A DNA stretch of 64,000 bases, taken from positions 62,001 to 126,000 of the forward strand of contig NZ_QRCT01000050.1 in NCBI RefSeq assembly GCF_003363435.1. Direction: 5' to 3'. Below are positions 40,581-48,934 of the stretch, piece after piece; position 1 is the stretch's first letter, and the number at the start of each line of letters is the position of its first letter. The notes under the pieces were generated by a model. That model did no database searches, was not told the origin of the DNA, and saw nothing but the letters and a program-made list of their open reading frames with translations. The stretch comes from Anaerosacchariphilus polymeriproducens (GTDB lineage Bacteria; Bacillota; Clostridia; Lachnospirales; Lachnospiraceae). A program made the position numbers and the translations under genes.

Positions 40581-42200
40581 ATGAAAAAGATAGATGAGGG
40601 AAAAGTAAAAGAATATTTTAAAAATTATAAAAGTGAAAAAGAAAAATTTTTAGTAAAAGCAGAAAAATTACAGACAGATTATACTATGTTTGTATTAAAT
40701 AACTCCTATTTTGGGGAAGAGGCCACAAGTGCCAAAGCATATATTTTAGATGTAGAGAAAGAAATTCTGAGTGATTTGATGGAAGCAGCAAAAGAACTGC
40801 AGAATATGCATGATAAACTGATTCGAGAATTCGATTCCAAAGTGGATAATCATGAATTGTCAATTGTATCAGAAGAAAGATTAATAGAAATCAAAGACAA
40901 GTTAAAGCTTTATGAAGAAGATTTTGAGGATTCTGCCCAAGTGGTAGAAAATGTTGTGAAAAGTTTAAATACAAGCTGCAGTGCATATGGACCTTATACA
41001 AATCCCAGTAAGGAGAATGTCCGTAATAATTTTGAAGAAATCGGCAGCAGTTCTTCAAAAGGTTTATTACCAAAGCATAAAGAAGAATTTCTTGAATTTG
41101 ACAGCGATCATAAAGAGGATATCAAAGGTAGTTTATTTGAAAATTTATGTGATACCGCGGAGCATAACATGAATGTATGTGACGGGAATTTAGCAAATAA
41201 TCTGGAATATATGATCAAAAACTATGGTAATATAGCTGCTGTACTCGATATCAAAGAAAGTAATCGAAAGCATGAAGAATTGAGTGAAAAGTTAGAAAAA
41301 GATTTGAAGAACGTCGTAGGTCCTGATGTAACCAATACGTCACTTTTAGATTATATGGATATGTTGAAGAGCCCTGTAGATTTTACAGATAATTATGGAA
41401 TGTCTGCCATGCAGTTCATTCAGGTTATCAACGCAAATAAATCTGTGATTTCATCTATGAAAATAGTGGAGAGAAACGGGTATTGGTGCATTAAAGGACT
41501 TTATAATACTCGGGCGAATGGAGCTGACGTAAGTGGCATAAAAGGGACTAGATATAAAGTTGGATCAGAGAAATTTGTGAAATCTGGGCTTAATCGATTT
41601 GTTCCTTCAGATGCAACAAATGCTCAGAAAATGGCTAAGTTTGCTAAGAATATTAAAGATAGAAAATTATGGTCTAATGTAAAAAGTAGTATTAATATGA
41701 AATCTATTTATGGATTTGAAAGAAATGATATGTTAGGTAATGTAGGTAAGTGTATTGGTTATGCATCTATAGGTATTGACGTAGGTAAAGGAATCTATGA
41801 TAATTATAAAGAAGGTGCATCGGCTTCCAAAATTGTCGCGGATGCCAGTGTCGATGTTGCAAAAGGGTTAGGGAAAATGGCAGTTGCTACCGGATGCGCC
41901 CAAGTTGGTGCAGCAATTGGAACTGCCATACCGATTCCAGGAGTTGGAACTATTGTAGGATATGCAGCAGGATTTGCAATTGGTTATGGAGCAGGTAAAT
42001 TATATGACTATTTGACAGATGGCGTTGAGATTGGTGGAAAGAGTGTAGCGGAATGGGCAAGCACTGCCGTAGAAAAAGGAATCGATGGAGCTGTTTCTGG
42101 TGTGAAGAAGGCAGGAGAGGCAGTCTCGTCTGCCCTGAATGATGCGAAAGATGCAATCGGAGATACGGTAAGTGGATGGGCCAATGCTGTGTTTGGATAA
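40581..42200 (+). CDS. LXG-domain type VII secretion toxin with glycine-zipper C-terminus
   Basis: 539 residues. Residues 1-200 or so are a helical LXG targeting domain (YKSEKEKFLVKAEKL, NNSYFGEEATSAKAYI, FDSKVDNHELSIVSEERL). The C-terminal toxin part contains a glycine-rich hydrophobic hairpin at about 434-472 (VGAAIGTAIPIPGVGTIVG, GFAIGYGAGKLYDYL), the type of glycine zipper that in the streptococcal LXG toxin TelE inserts into membranes. A membrane-disrupting effector is therefore likely. No secretion core gene (EssC, EsaA, EssB) lies in the window. Confidence 0.72.
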   Translation: MKKIDEGKVKEYFKNYKSEKEKFLVKAEKLQTDYTMFVLNNSYFGEEATSAKAYILDVEKEILSDLMEAAKELQNMHDKLIREFDSKVDNHELSIVSEERLIEIKDKLKLYEEDFEDSAQVVENVVKSLNTSCSAYGPYTNPSKENVRNNFEEIGSSSSKGLLPKHKEEFLEFDSDHKEDIKGSLFENLCDTAEHNMNVCDGNLANNLEYMIKNYGNIAAVLDIKESNRKHEELSEKLEKDLKNVVGPDVTNTSLLDYMDMLKSPVDFTDNYGMSAMQFIQVINANKSVISSMKIVERNGYWCIKGLYNTRANGADVSGIKGTRYKVGSEKFVKSGLNRFVPSDATNAQKMAKFAKNIKDRKLWSNVKSSINMKSIYGFERNDMLGNVGKCIGYASIGIDVGKGIYDNYKEGASASKIVADASVDVAKGLGKMAVATGCAQVGAAIGTAIPIPGVGTIVGYAAGFAIGYGAGKLYDYLTDGVEIGGKSVAEWASTAVEKGIDGAVSGVKKAGEAVSSALNDAKDAIGDTVSGWANAVFG

Positions 42201-42219
42201 ATGAAAGGAGATTAAAAAA

Positions 42220-42477
42220 ATGAAAAAGTATTTACCAATAGGTTCAGTTGTATTATTAAAAGGAGGAACGAAAAAGATTATGATATATGGGAGAAAACAG
42301 TTGTCTGTTGATACAGGCAAGGCGTATGATTACGTAGCTTGCTTTTATCCCGAAGGAAATGTAAGTGAACAATATACCTTTATGTTTAATCAGGATGATA
42401 TTGAAACTGTTGTATTTACAGGTTATGAAGATCAAGATGAGAAAACTTTTGTAAAAAATGTTCTTGAAGGAGAATAA
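42220..42477 (+). CDS. DUF4176 protein of the LXG module
   Basis: 85 residues matching DUF4176: LPIGSVVLLKGGTKKIMIYGR, YDYVACFYPEGNVSEQY, DDIETVVFTGYEDQDE. The family is usually found in type VII secretion toxin loci; its role is not known and could be chaperone or immunity. RBS AAAGGAG. Confidence 0.8.
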   Translation: MKKYLPIGSVVLLKGGTKKIMIYGRKQLSVDTGKAYDYVACFYPEGNVSEQYTFMFNQDDIETVVFTGYEDQDEKTFVKNVLEGE

Positions 42478-42480
42478 AGA

Positions 42481-43134
42481 ATGAAATTTGCATCAAAATA
42501 TTTAAAACATAAAGCCTGGATAGAAGAGGAAATAAAGTCAGAAGAGTTTGAACTGGTGTCTGATTTTTATGAAAATAAATTACAGGTTTCCGAACATTGG
42601 CTAAAGATAGGGAGAGTTTATATACCTAAAAGCTTTATTATTGGGACTTTTGAACTTACCCCAATGTTTGCGGCCAGGATGACTCAGGCGTATCATCTAA
42701 GGTTTGTTTTGATTACAGGTGAAGATAAATTCTCTATTGATTTTGCATATAATGAGTTTAAAAAGTTAGAAGAAAGTCTTAAGGTTTTGGAAAAATATTT
42801 GCCTAATTCAGTTTTGTCCTATTATGATTGGCTTTCTTACTGGAATGTATTACATAAAAAGAAGATAAAAGATAATTTTAAAGAAATGCTTGAATCTAAG
42901 GGGTTAGAATATTTGGTACATAATAGAGTAGATGTATATGCTATGTTTTCGAAAGATGGAACTATGTTACATGAGCTTCAAGAAGGGAAAAAAGTGGATA
43001 TAATTCCAATAAGTGGCGGTGAAATAGTGAAAGGTGAAATCGCAAAAGTTTTATCAGAATATGATGATAAAAAAGGTTGTAAGGTACGATTGAAAGAGAG
43101 TGGACTTGAAGGACGTGTGAAAAAGGTATATTAG
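42481..43134 (+). CDS. Putative immunity protein, copy 1
   Basis: 217 residues, cytosolic, no known domain that I recognise. It begins MKFASKYLKHKAWI and has a central conserved block LKIGRVYIPKSFIIG and TQAYHLRFVLITGEDKFSID. It ends in a KOW/SH3-like segment, CKVRLKESGLEGRVKKVY. Position directly after an LXG toxin and DUF4176, together with duplication, fits an immunity protein. This copy has IIPISGGEIVKGEI near residue 180 and differs most from the other two. RBS AAGGAG. Confidence 0.6.
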   Translation: MKFASKYLKHKAWIEEEIKSEEFELVSDFYENKLQVSEHWLKIGRVYIPKSFIIGTFELTPMFAARMTQAYHLRFVLITGEDKFSIDFAYNEFKKLEESLKVLEKYLPNSVLSYYDWLSYWNVLHKKKIKDNFKEMLESKGLEYLVHNRVDVYAMFSKDGTMLHELQEGKKVDIIPISGGEIVKGEIAKVLSEYDDKKGCKVRLKESGLEGRVKKVY

Positions 43135-43169
43135 AGAGCGATGTAAAGCACTTCTAAGGAGAATAAAGA

Positions 43170-43820
43170 TTGAAATTTGCATCAAAATATTTAAAACATA
43201 AAGCCTGGATCAAAAATGAAATAAAGTCAGAAGTGTTTGAACCAGTTCCTGATTTTTATGAAAATAAGCTACAGGTTTCCAAACATTGGTTAAAGATAGG
43301 TAGAGTTTATATACCTAAAAGTTTTATTATAGGGACCTATGAACTTACTCCAATGTTTGCGGCTAGGATGACTCAGGCGTATCATCTAAGATTTGTTTTG
43401 ATTACGGGTGAAGATAAATTTTCCATTGATTATGCATATTATGAATTCGATAAATTAGAAGAAAGTCTTAAAGTTTTGGAAAGATATTTACCGAATTCAA
43501 TTATGTCTTATTATGATTGGTTGTTTACTTGGAGATATCTTCATATAAAACAAATAAGAGAAAACTATAAAGAAATGTTAGAAGTTTATGGTCTAGAATA
43601 TTTAGTACATAATAGAGTGGATGTATTTGAAAAGTTTTCAAAAGACGGTACAATGTTACTTGAATTACAGGAAGGAAATAAAGTGGATGTTTTGTTAGAA
43701 GACGGCAAAATGGTTACAGGAAAAATAGAAAAAGTATTGTCTGTACATAACAATAAAAAAGGTTGTAAGGTTCGATTAAAAGAGAACGGTCTTGAAGGAC
43801 GCGTAAAAAAAGTATATTAG
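43170..43820 (+). CDS. Putative immunity protein, copy 2
   Basis: 216 residues, closely similar to copies 1 and 3 along the whole length. Differences cluster in residues 105-140 (SYYDWLFTWRYLHIKQIRENYK) and 165-195, the parts that could confer specificity against variant toxins. TTG start, with TAAGGAG in the repeated spacer. Confidence 0.6.
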   Translation: MKFASKYLKHKAWIKNEIKSEVFEPVPDFYENKLQVSKHWLKIGRVYIPKSFIIGTYELTPMFAARMTQAYHLRFVLITGEDKFSIDYAYYEFDKLEESLKVLERYLPNSIMSYYDWLFTWRYLHIKQIRENYKEMLEVYGLEYLVHNRVDVFEKFSKDGTMLLELQEGNKVDVLLEDGKMVTGKIEKVLSVHNNKKGCKVRLKENGLEGRVKKVY

Positions 43821-43853
43821 ACTGATGTAAAGCATTTCTAAGGAGAATAAAAA

Positions 43854-44504
43854 ATGAAATTTGCATCAAAGTATTTAAAACATAAAACTTGGATAAAATA
43901 TGAAATAAAGTCAGAAGTGTTTGAAACAGTCCCTGATTTTTATGAAAACAAGCTACAGGTTTCCAAACATTGGTTAAAGATAGGGAGAGTCTATATACCT
44001 AAAAATTTTATTATAGGGACCTATGAAGTTACTCCAATGTTTGCGGCTAGGACGACACAGGCATATCATCTTAGGTTTGTTTTGATTACAGGAGAAGATA
44101 AGTTTTCAATTGATTATGCACATTATGAATTTGATAAGTTAGAAGAAAGTTTAGCAATTTTAGAAAGATATTTACCAAATTCAATTATGTCTTATTATTC
44201 ATGGTTGTTATATTGGAGAGATCTTCATTTAAAACAGATAAGAGAAAACTATAAGGAAATGTTAGAAACTTATGGCTTAGAATACTTAATACATAATAGA
44301 ATGGATGTATATGGGAAGTTTTCAAAAGATGGTACCATGTTAAGAGAATTACAGGAAGGGAATAGAGTAGAGATTTTGTTAAAAGATGGTAATGTTGTTA
44401 CAGGAAAAATAGAAAAAGTATTATCTGTACATGATAATAAAAAAGGTTGTAAAGTTCGATTAAAAGAGAGTGGTCTTGAAGGACGCGTGAAAAAGGTATA
44501 TTAA
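43854..44504 (+). CDS. Putative immunity protein, copy 3
   Basis: 216 residues. Closest to copy 2 (shares EVFE, SIMSYY and QIRENYKEMLE) and differs in SWLLYWRDLHL and NRVEILLKDGNVV. ATG start with TAAGGAG. Together the copies suggest recent duplication, with copy 2 and copy 3 the younger pair. Confidence 0.6.
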   Translation: MKFASKYLKHKTWIKYEIKSEVFETVPDFYENKLQVSKHWLKIGRVYIPKNFIIGTYEVTPMFAARTTQAYHLRFVLITGEDKFSIDYAHYEFDKLEESLAILERYLPNSIMSYYSWLLYWRDLHLKQIRENYKEMLETYGLEYLIHNRMDVYGKFSKDGTMLRELQEGNRVEILLKDGNVVTGKIEKVLSVHDNKKGCKVRLKESGLEGRVKKVY

Positions 44505-44543
44505 ACAAGGAGTATTGTTGTTATTAATAAGGAGGAAATACAA

Positions 44544-45026
44544 ATGTCAATGAAAATGAGTGAACAAGATAAGAATACAATGTTAGATCAACTACTGCCG
44601 GAAGGAGAGCAGTATAAGGCGAAGATGTGGGGCGTAATCATGGCCGGTATGAAAGATATTGCTGCGATAGGTGTTCTTGGCGGTCTATTAGCAGGGGTTA
44701 CAAGTACAGCGTTAGGTGGAGGCGCTGCAGGAGCTATGGGAGCTTTGAGTAATGAGTACTGTTATATTGGATTGACAGAAAAACGAATCGTGGTTTGTGT
44801 GATTCAGAAGTTAGACTGTTCAAAAGTCAAAGGTAGTTTTCAAATACCGTTTAACGAAATAATGAATGTGAAAGTTTCCAAAAGTATTATTCCAGGTAGA
44901 AGTGTAGTAAATATACCGGTCAAAGGTGGGAAAATCAAGCTTTCTCTTATGACAAGTTCTATTGGATCTGATATACAGAATCAGAAAGAGAATGTGCAGA
45001 TATTCTTACAAAACATAAGTGCATAG
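44544..45026 (+). CDS. PH-like domain protein with glycine-rich hydrophobic segment
   Basis: 160 residues. An Ala/Gly-rich hydrophobic region at about 38-68 (GVLGGLLAGVTSTALGGG) is followed by a beta-rich domain (YIGLTEKRIVVCVI, FQIPFNEIMNVKVSKS) like bacterial PH domains. No signal peptide. Last gene of the LXG module, with its own AAGGAGG. A membrane-linked immunity protein is possible because the toxin also carries a glycine zipper; function unknown. Confidence 0.5.
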   Translation: MSMKMSEQDKNTMLDQLLPEGEQYKAKMWGVIMAGMKDIAAIGVLGGLLAGVTSTALGGGAAGAMGALSNEYCYIGLTEKRIVVCVIQKLDCSKVKGSFQIPFNEIMNVKVSKSIIPGRSVVNIPVKGGKIKLSLMTSSIGSDIQNQKENVQIFLQNISA

Positions 45027-45085
45027 TTGAGTTTATGAATCTGCCAAATGTTTAAGATAAAGTATTCCATAAGAAGGAGAAGGTT

Positions 45086-45985
45086 ATGAAAATTGATCGA
45101 TTATTTGCAATTACCAATATATTGATTCAAAAAAAGACAGTGACAGCTGCAGAATTGGCTCAAGAATTTGGCGTATCAGTAAGGACTATCTATAGGGATA
45201 TGGATATTCTTTCTTCCTGTGGGATTCCTATCTTTACGGAAAAAGGCAGAAACGGTGGAATTTCGGTTATGGATCATTATACTTTGAGTAAGACTCTGTT
45301 GACCGACGAAGAACAGAATCAGATTATTATGGCATTACAAAGTGTTAATGTAACCGGGAACGTTGAAGTAAAAGATGCACTGCGAAAGCTTGGTAATATT
45401 TTTCAAAAAAACATCGAGAGCTGGATTGAGGTAGATTTTTCAGAATGGGGGAAGTCAGAAGAAGATAAGGAAATATTCTACATTATTAGAGATTGTATCT
45501 TGAGTGCGCAAGCTGTTACTTTTTGGTATTATAATGGAAGAGGAGAAGAAACGAAGAGAATTGTTGAACCATTAAAAGTTGTATTCAAAAGTATGAGCTG
45601 GTATTTATATGGATACTGTAGGAAAAGAAAAGATTTCCGTTTTTTTAAACTTTCCCGGATAAAAAATTTAGAAGTGCTGACAGATACCTTTGATACGAAA
45701 ATTCCAGAAGAAGTTTCTTTTCAATACAAAAATAAGTTCAGTAATATTATAAGACTAAAACTTAAAATAGATCGGTCTATGGGATTTCGCGTTTTTGATG
45801 AGTTTAGAAGTGGAATTATTACAGAAGAAAAAGAATATTTCTTGGTGGATATAGGACTACCGAGAAGTCAATGGCTGTATAGCTATTTGTTAGGTTTTGG
45901 AGAGACACTTACGGTTTTGGAACCTGAAGAAATTCGAATAGAAATGATAGATATAATAAAAAGAATAGAAAAAAATTATATATGA
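45086..45985 (+). CDS. WYL-domain transcriptional regulator (YafY-like)
   Basis: 299 residues: an N-terminal DeoR-like HTH_11 (RLFAITNILIQKKTVTAAELAQEFGVSVRTIYRDM), then a WYL ligand domain (VTFWYYNGRGEETKRIVEPLKVVFKSMSWYLYGYCR) and a C-terminal WCX-like part. Probably controls the two genes that follow. RBS AGAAGGAGA. Confidence 0.9.
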   Translation: MKIDRLFAITNILIQKKTVTAAELAQEFGVSVRTIYRDMDILSSCGIPIFTEKGRNGGISVMDHYTLSKTLLTDEEQNQIIMALQSVNVTGNVEVKDALRKLGNIFQKNIESWIEVDFSEWGKSEEDKEIFYIIRDCILSAQAVTFWYYNGRGEETKRIVEPLKVVFKSMSWYLYGYCRKRKDFRFFKLSRIKNLEVLTDTFDTKIPEEVSFQYKNKFSNIIRLKLKIDRSMGFRVFDEFRSGIITEEKEYFLVDIGLPRSQWLYSYLLGFGETLTVLEPEEIRIEMIDIIKRIEKNYI

Positions 45986-46046
45986 CATAATGTTGTCAGA
46001 TTATATATGCTAGTATTTGATTATCAAATGAAGGAGGTAATCAAAT

Positions 46047-46511
46047 ATGGATTACAAAGTTATAGAATTGAAAGAAAAGATTGTAGTAGGGCTGAGTGCG
46101 AGGACAAAAAATTCAGATGAAAATATGACCAATATTATAAGCTCTTTATGGAATGATTTTTATCAAAAAGGAATTTATTCTTCCATCTTAAATAAAAAAA
46201 ATGAAAAAGCGATGGGGATATATTCCGATTATGAGGATAAGGATAGCGGAGAATACAATGTTACGGTAGGTAGTGAAGTATCATCTGCAGAAACGATACC
46301 GGCCGATACAATAATAAAAACAATTCCTGCAGGGAAATATGCGAAGTTTGTGGTACGTGGTGCGATATACAAAGTAGTAGCAGATTTCTGGGAGGATCTA
46401 TGGAAGATAGATTCTGAAAAGTTTGAAAGAAATTATCGTTGTGATTTTGAAGAATATCAAAGTAGTGATATGGAAGATGCAGAAGTACATATTTATATTT
46501 CCATTAATTAA
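46047..46511 (+). CDS. GyrI-like small-molecule-binding protein
   Basis: 154 residues of the GyrI-like/effector-binding fold seen at the C-terminus of AraC-type regulators, here without a DNA-binding part. Segments: VIELKEKIVVGLSARTKN, MGIYSDYEDKDSGEYNVTVGSEV and PAGKYAKFVVRG. Binds or breaks down a small molecule, perhaps the one sensed by the WYL regulator. RBS AAGGAGG. Confidence 0.8.
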   Translation: MDYKVIELKEKIVVGLSARTKNSDENMTNIISSLWNDFYQKGIYSSILNKKNEKAMGIYSDYEDKDSGEYNVTVGSEVSSAETIPADTIIKTIPAGKYAKFVVRGAIYKVVADFWEDLWKIDSEKFERNYRCDFEEYQSSDMEDAEVHIYISIN

Positions 46512-46525
46512 GAAAAGGTGAATTC

Positions 46526-47284
46526 ATGAATATTATCACAGTATCAAAAGAAAATATTGAAGAGGAACACATTTGTTGTGCCATTTCGAATAACAAAGAT
46601 TGTCAGGTAGCATCAAAAAAAGCGTGGATGCTTGAAAGATTTGAGGATGGTCTTATATTTAAAAAAGGTGACTTTAGGGGGAAATGTTTTATAGAATATA
46701 TACCTGCTGAGAAAGCCTGGGCTCCAATCGAAGCAAAAGGATATATGTATATTAATTGTTTTTGGGTATCCGGACAGTTGAAAGGAAAAGGATATTCTAA
46801 TCAGCTTTTAGAGGAATGTATCAAAGACAGCAGGGAAAAAGGAAAATCAGGCCTTGTTATTCTGTCTTCACAAAAGAAAATACCTTTCTTAGCGGATCCT
46901 GTATATTTAAAACATAAGGGTTTTCGGACTGTAGATATTGCTGAACCATATTATGAATTGATGTATTTACCATTTAGTGAAGAGTCACACAAACCTTTCT
47001 TCAAACAGTCTGTTCATGAATCGAAAGTAAATAGTTCGGGATTTGTATTATACTATACAAATCAATGCCCTTTTACTGCAAAATACGTACCTCTTATTGA
47101 GGAAGCGGCCAAGGAAAAGGGAATTGACTTTCAAACAATTCATATAAATTCAATGCTGGAAGCTCAAAATGCCCCTGCACCATTTACCTCTTATAGTTTA
47201 TTTTATAAAGGAAAATTTTTAACAAATGAAATTTTATCGGTTAAAAAATTTGAAAAAATTTTATCTACCTTATCCCCAAGCTAA
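46526..47284 (+). CDS. GNAT acetyltransferase with YoaP-like domain
   Basis: 252 residues: an N-terminal GNAT domain (YINCFWVSGQLKGKGYSNQLLEECI, KHKGFRTVD) and a C-terminal YoaP/thioredoxin-like part (YYTNQCPFTAKYVPLIEEAAKEKGIDF). The substrate is not known. The stop codon lies in the loop of its terminator. Confidence 0.85.
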   Translation: MNIITVSKENIEEEHICCAISNNKDCQVASKKAWMLERFEDGLIFKKGDFRGKCFIEYIPAEKAWAPIEAKGYMYINCFWVSGQLKGKGYSNQLLEECIKDSREKGKSGLVILSSQKKIPFLADPVYLKHKGFRTVDIAEPYYELMYLPFSEESHKPFFKQSVHESKVNSSGFVLYYTNQCPFTAKYVPLIEEAAKEKGIDFQTIHINSMLEAQNAPAPFTSYSLFYKGKFLTNEILSVKKFEKILSTLSPS

Positions 47285-47302
47285 TGCTTTGGGGATTTTT
47301 TT
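47273..47302 (+). terminator. Terminator after the GNAT-YoaP gene
   Basis: CCCCAAGC and GCTTTGGGG with a TAAT loop that contains the stop codon, then eight T. Confidence 0.8.
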
Positions 47303-47316
47303 TGCTGTTTAAAATC

Positions 47317-47371
47317 CTTAAGAAATCTTAAGAAAAAACATCTCCCACCTTAAAAAAAAACGTGGTATCAT
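47317..47371 (+). promoter_or_regulatory. Promoter region of the Dlt-like operon with direct repeats
   Basis: Two copies of CTTAAGAAA (47317-47325 and 47327-47335) repeat with a 10-base period, the layout of sites for OmpR-type response regulators. TATCAT at 47366-47371 is the best -10 box; no good -35 box is seen, in keeping with activation. Confidence 0.45.
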
Positions 47372-47422
47372 GGAGAATGTGCAAAAATGTAAAGATGTTT
47401 ATCATTTCGATAGGAGTTAGAG

Positions 47423-48934
47423 ATGAATAGAAATATTTTAGAATATTTAGAACAAACAGCAAGTTGTTTTCCGAACAAGATTGCATTTGAAGATGAACGG
47501 ACAAGTTGTACTTTTAAAGAGCTGGAACAAAGAGCACAGAAATTGGGAAGTGTGTTAGCAGCGAAAGTTTCAGTTCGCCAGCCTATTCCTATTTTTATGG
47601 AAAAAAGTATAAATGCGCTGGCAGCGTTTCTCGGATCTGTTTATGCAGGGTGTTTCTACGTTCTTTTAGATACCAGACAGCCATTAATCAGACTAGAGCA
47701 AATTTTAAATACGTTAGAAACCAATATGATTGTAACAGATCAATTACATAAAGGTAAGTTAGAGAAGAAGGGATTTGCAGGAAAAATTCTATGTCTGGAA
47801 GAATTAGAAGAGGAAACTGCTGATATCGCAGTGTTAGAAAAGATTCGAAAACAAGCGGCAGACATAGATCCATTATATGGGATATTTACTTCAGGCTCTA
47901 CTGGAATTCCCAAAGGAGTGGTGGTCAGTCATAGATCCGTGATAGATTTTATCGACTGCTTTACGGAACTATTTCAAATAACCGATCAAGATGTAATAGG
48001 GAATCAGGCACCTTTTGATTTTGATGTTTCGGTAAAAGACATTTATTCAACTCTGAAAACCGGAGCTACGATGTCAATTATTCCCAAAAGGCTGTTTTCA
48101 TTCCCGACACAGCTTATTGATTATTTATGTGAGAAAGAAGTTACAACTCTTATTTGGGCTGTTTCTGCACTATGTATGATAACGACATTGAAAGGTTTTG
48201 AATATAAAATACCGGGGACGGTCCGAAAAGTATTGTTTAGCGGAGAAGTGATGCCTATGAAACATTTAAATCAATGGCGAGAATCCTTACCTGAAGCAAT
48301 GTTTGTTAATTTGTATGGTCCTACGGAAATTACATGCAACTGTACTTATTTTATTGTAGATAAAACATACGAAGATATTCTTCCTATAGGAGAACCATTT
48401 CCTAATGAAAAGGTATTTTTGCTGGATGAGCAAGAACAGTTGGTGGAGAAACCGGGAATTTACGGAGAGATATGTGTATCTGGGACAGCTTTGTCTTTGG
48501 GATATTACAATTCTAAAGAGCAGACGGCCAAAGCATTTGTACAGAATCCCTTAAATACCAGATATGCAGAACGAATTTATCGGACAGGTGATTTAGCTTA
48601 TTATAATGAAGAGAATCAATTGTGTTTTGTTGGAAGAAAAGATTGTCAGATCAAGCATATGGGACATCGTATTGAACTTACTGAGATTGAGAGTGCAATC
48701 GAGAAAGTAGAAGGGGTCATAAGAGTCTGTTGCGTATTTGACGAAGCAAACAATAAAATAGTTGCATACTATGAAGGAAATGTTGAGAAAAGAATGATTG
48801 TAAAGGAAATCAAACTTCAACTACCAGCTTTTATGGTTCCGAATGTTTTTCGTAAAGTTGATAGTATTCCGATTACGAAAAATGGGAAAATGGATCGTAC
48901 TCTTTTAAAAAGAATGTGTACGGAGGAGTTATAA
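47423..48934 (+). CDS. DltA-like amino acid adenylating enzyme
   Basis: 503-residue AMP-forming ligase that should activate an amino acid and load it on the carrier protein encoded two genes later. Core motifs: FTSGSTGIPKGVVVS, NQAPFDFDVSVKDIYSTL, NLYGPTEITCNCTY, YRTGDLAYY, and the catalytic lysine near the end (TKNGKMDRTLLKR). Closest in layout to D-alanine ligase DltA. However, the DltA FCGE cysteine that shapes the D-alanine pocket is replaced by LFSGEVMP (Ser273). Together with the decarboxylase next door, this argues for a different substrate. Confidence 0.82.
   Translation: MNRNILEYLEQTASCFPNKIAFEDERTSCTFKELEQRAQKLGSVLAAKVSVRQPIPIFMEKSINALAAFLGSVYAGCFYVLLDTRQPLIRLEQILNTLETNMIVTDQLHKGKLEKKGFAGKILCLEELEEETADIAVLEKIRKQAADIDPLYGIFTSGSTGIPKGVVVSHRSVIDFIDCFTELFQITDQDVIGNQAPFDFDVSVKDIYSTLKTGATMSIIPKRLFSFPTQLIDYLCEKEVTTLIWAVSALCMITTLKGFEYKIPGTVRKVLFSGEVMPMKHLNQWRESLPEAMFVNLYGPTEITCNCTYFIVDKTYEDILPIGEPFPNEKVFLLDEQEQLVEKPGIYGEICVSGTALSLGYYNSKEQTAKAFVQNPLNTRYAERIYRTGDLAYYNEENQLCFVGRKDCQIKHMGHRIELTEIESAIEKVEGVIRVCCVFDEANNKIVAYYEGNVEKRMIVKEIKLQLPAFMVPNVFRKVDSIPITKNGKMDRTLLKRMCTEEL

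Larger units (their letters stand above)
42481..44504 (+). repeat. Three tandem copies of one gene (about 684 bases each)
   Basis: Three genes starting at 42481, 43170 and 43854 encode proteins of 217, 216 and 216 residues that are nearly identical over most of their length. The intergenic spacer (GATGTAAAGCA, TTCTAAGGAGAATAAA) is also repeated between copies 1-2 and 2-3, so the unit was duplicated as gene plus spacer. Confidence 0.9.

Noticed and set aside
42481-44504. CRISPR-like or minisatellite reading of the three repeats
   Set aside because: The repeat unit is a complete gene with spacer, not a short repeat array; no CRISPR was found in the window.
47303-47422. Small DltX-like gene before the Dlt-like operon
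   Set aside because: No open frame with ribosome site and membrane segment is present in the interval.
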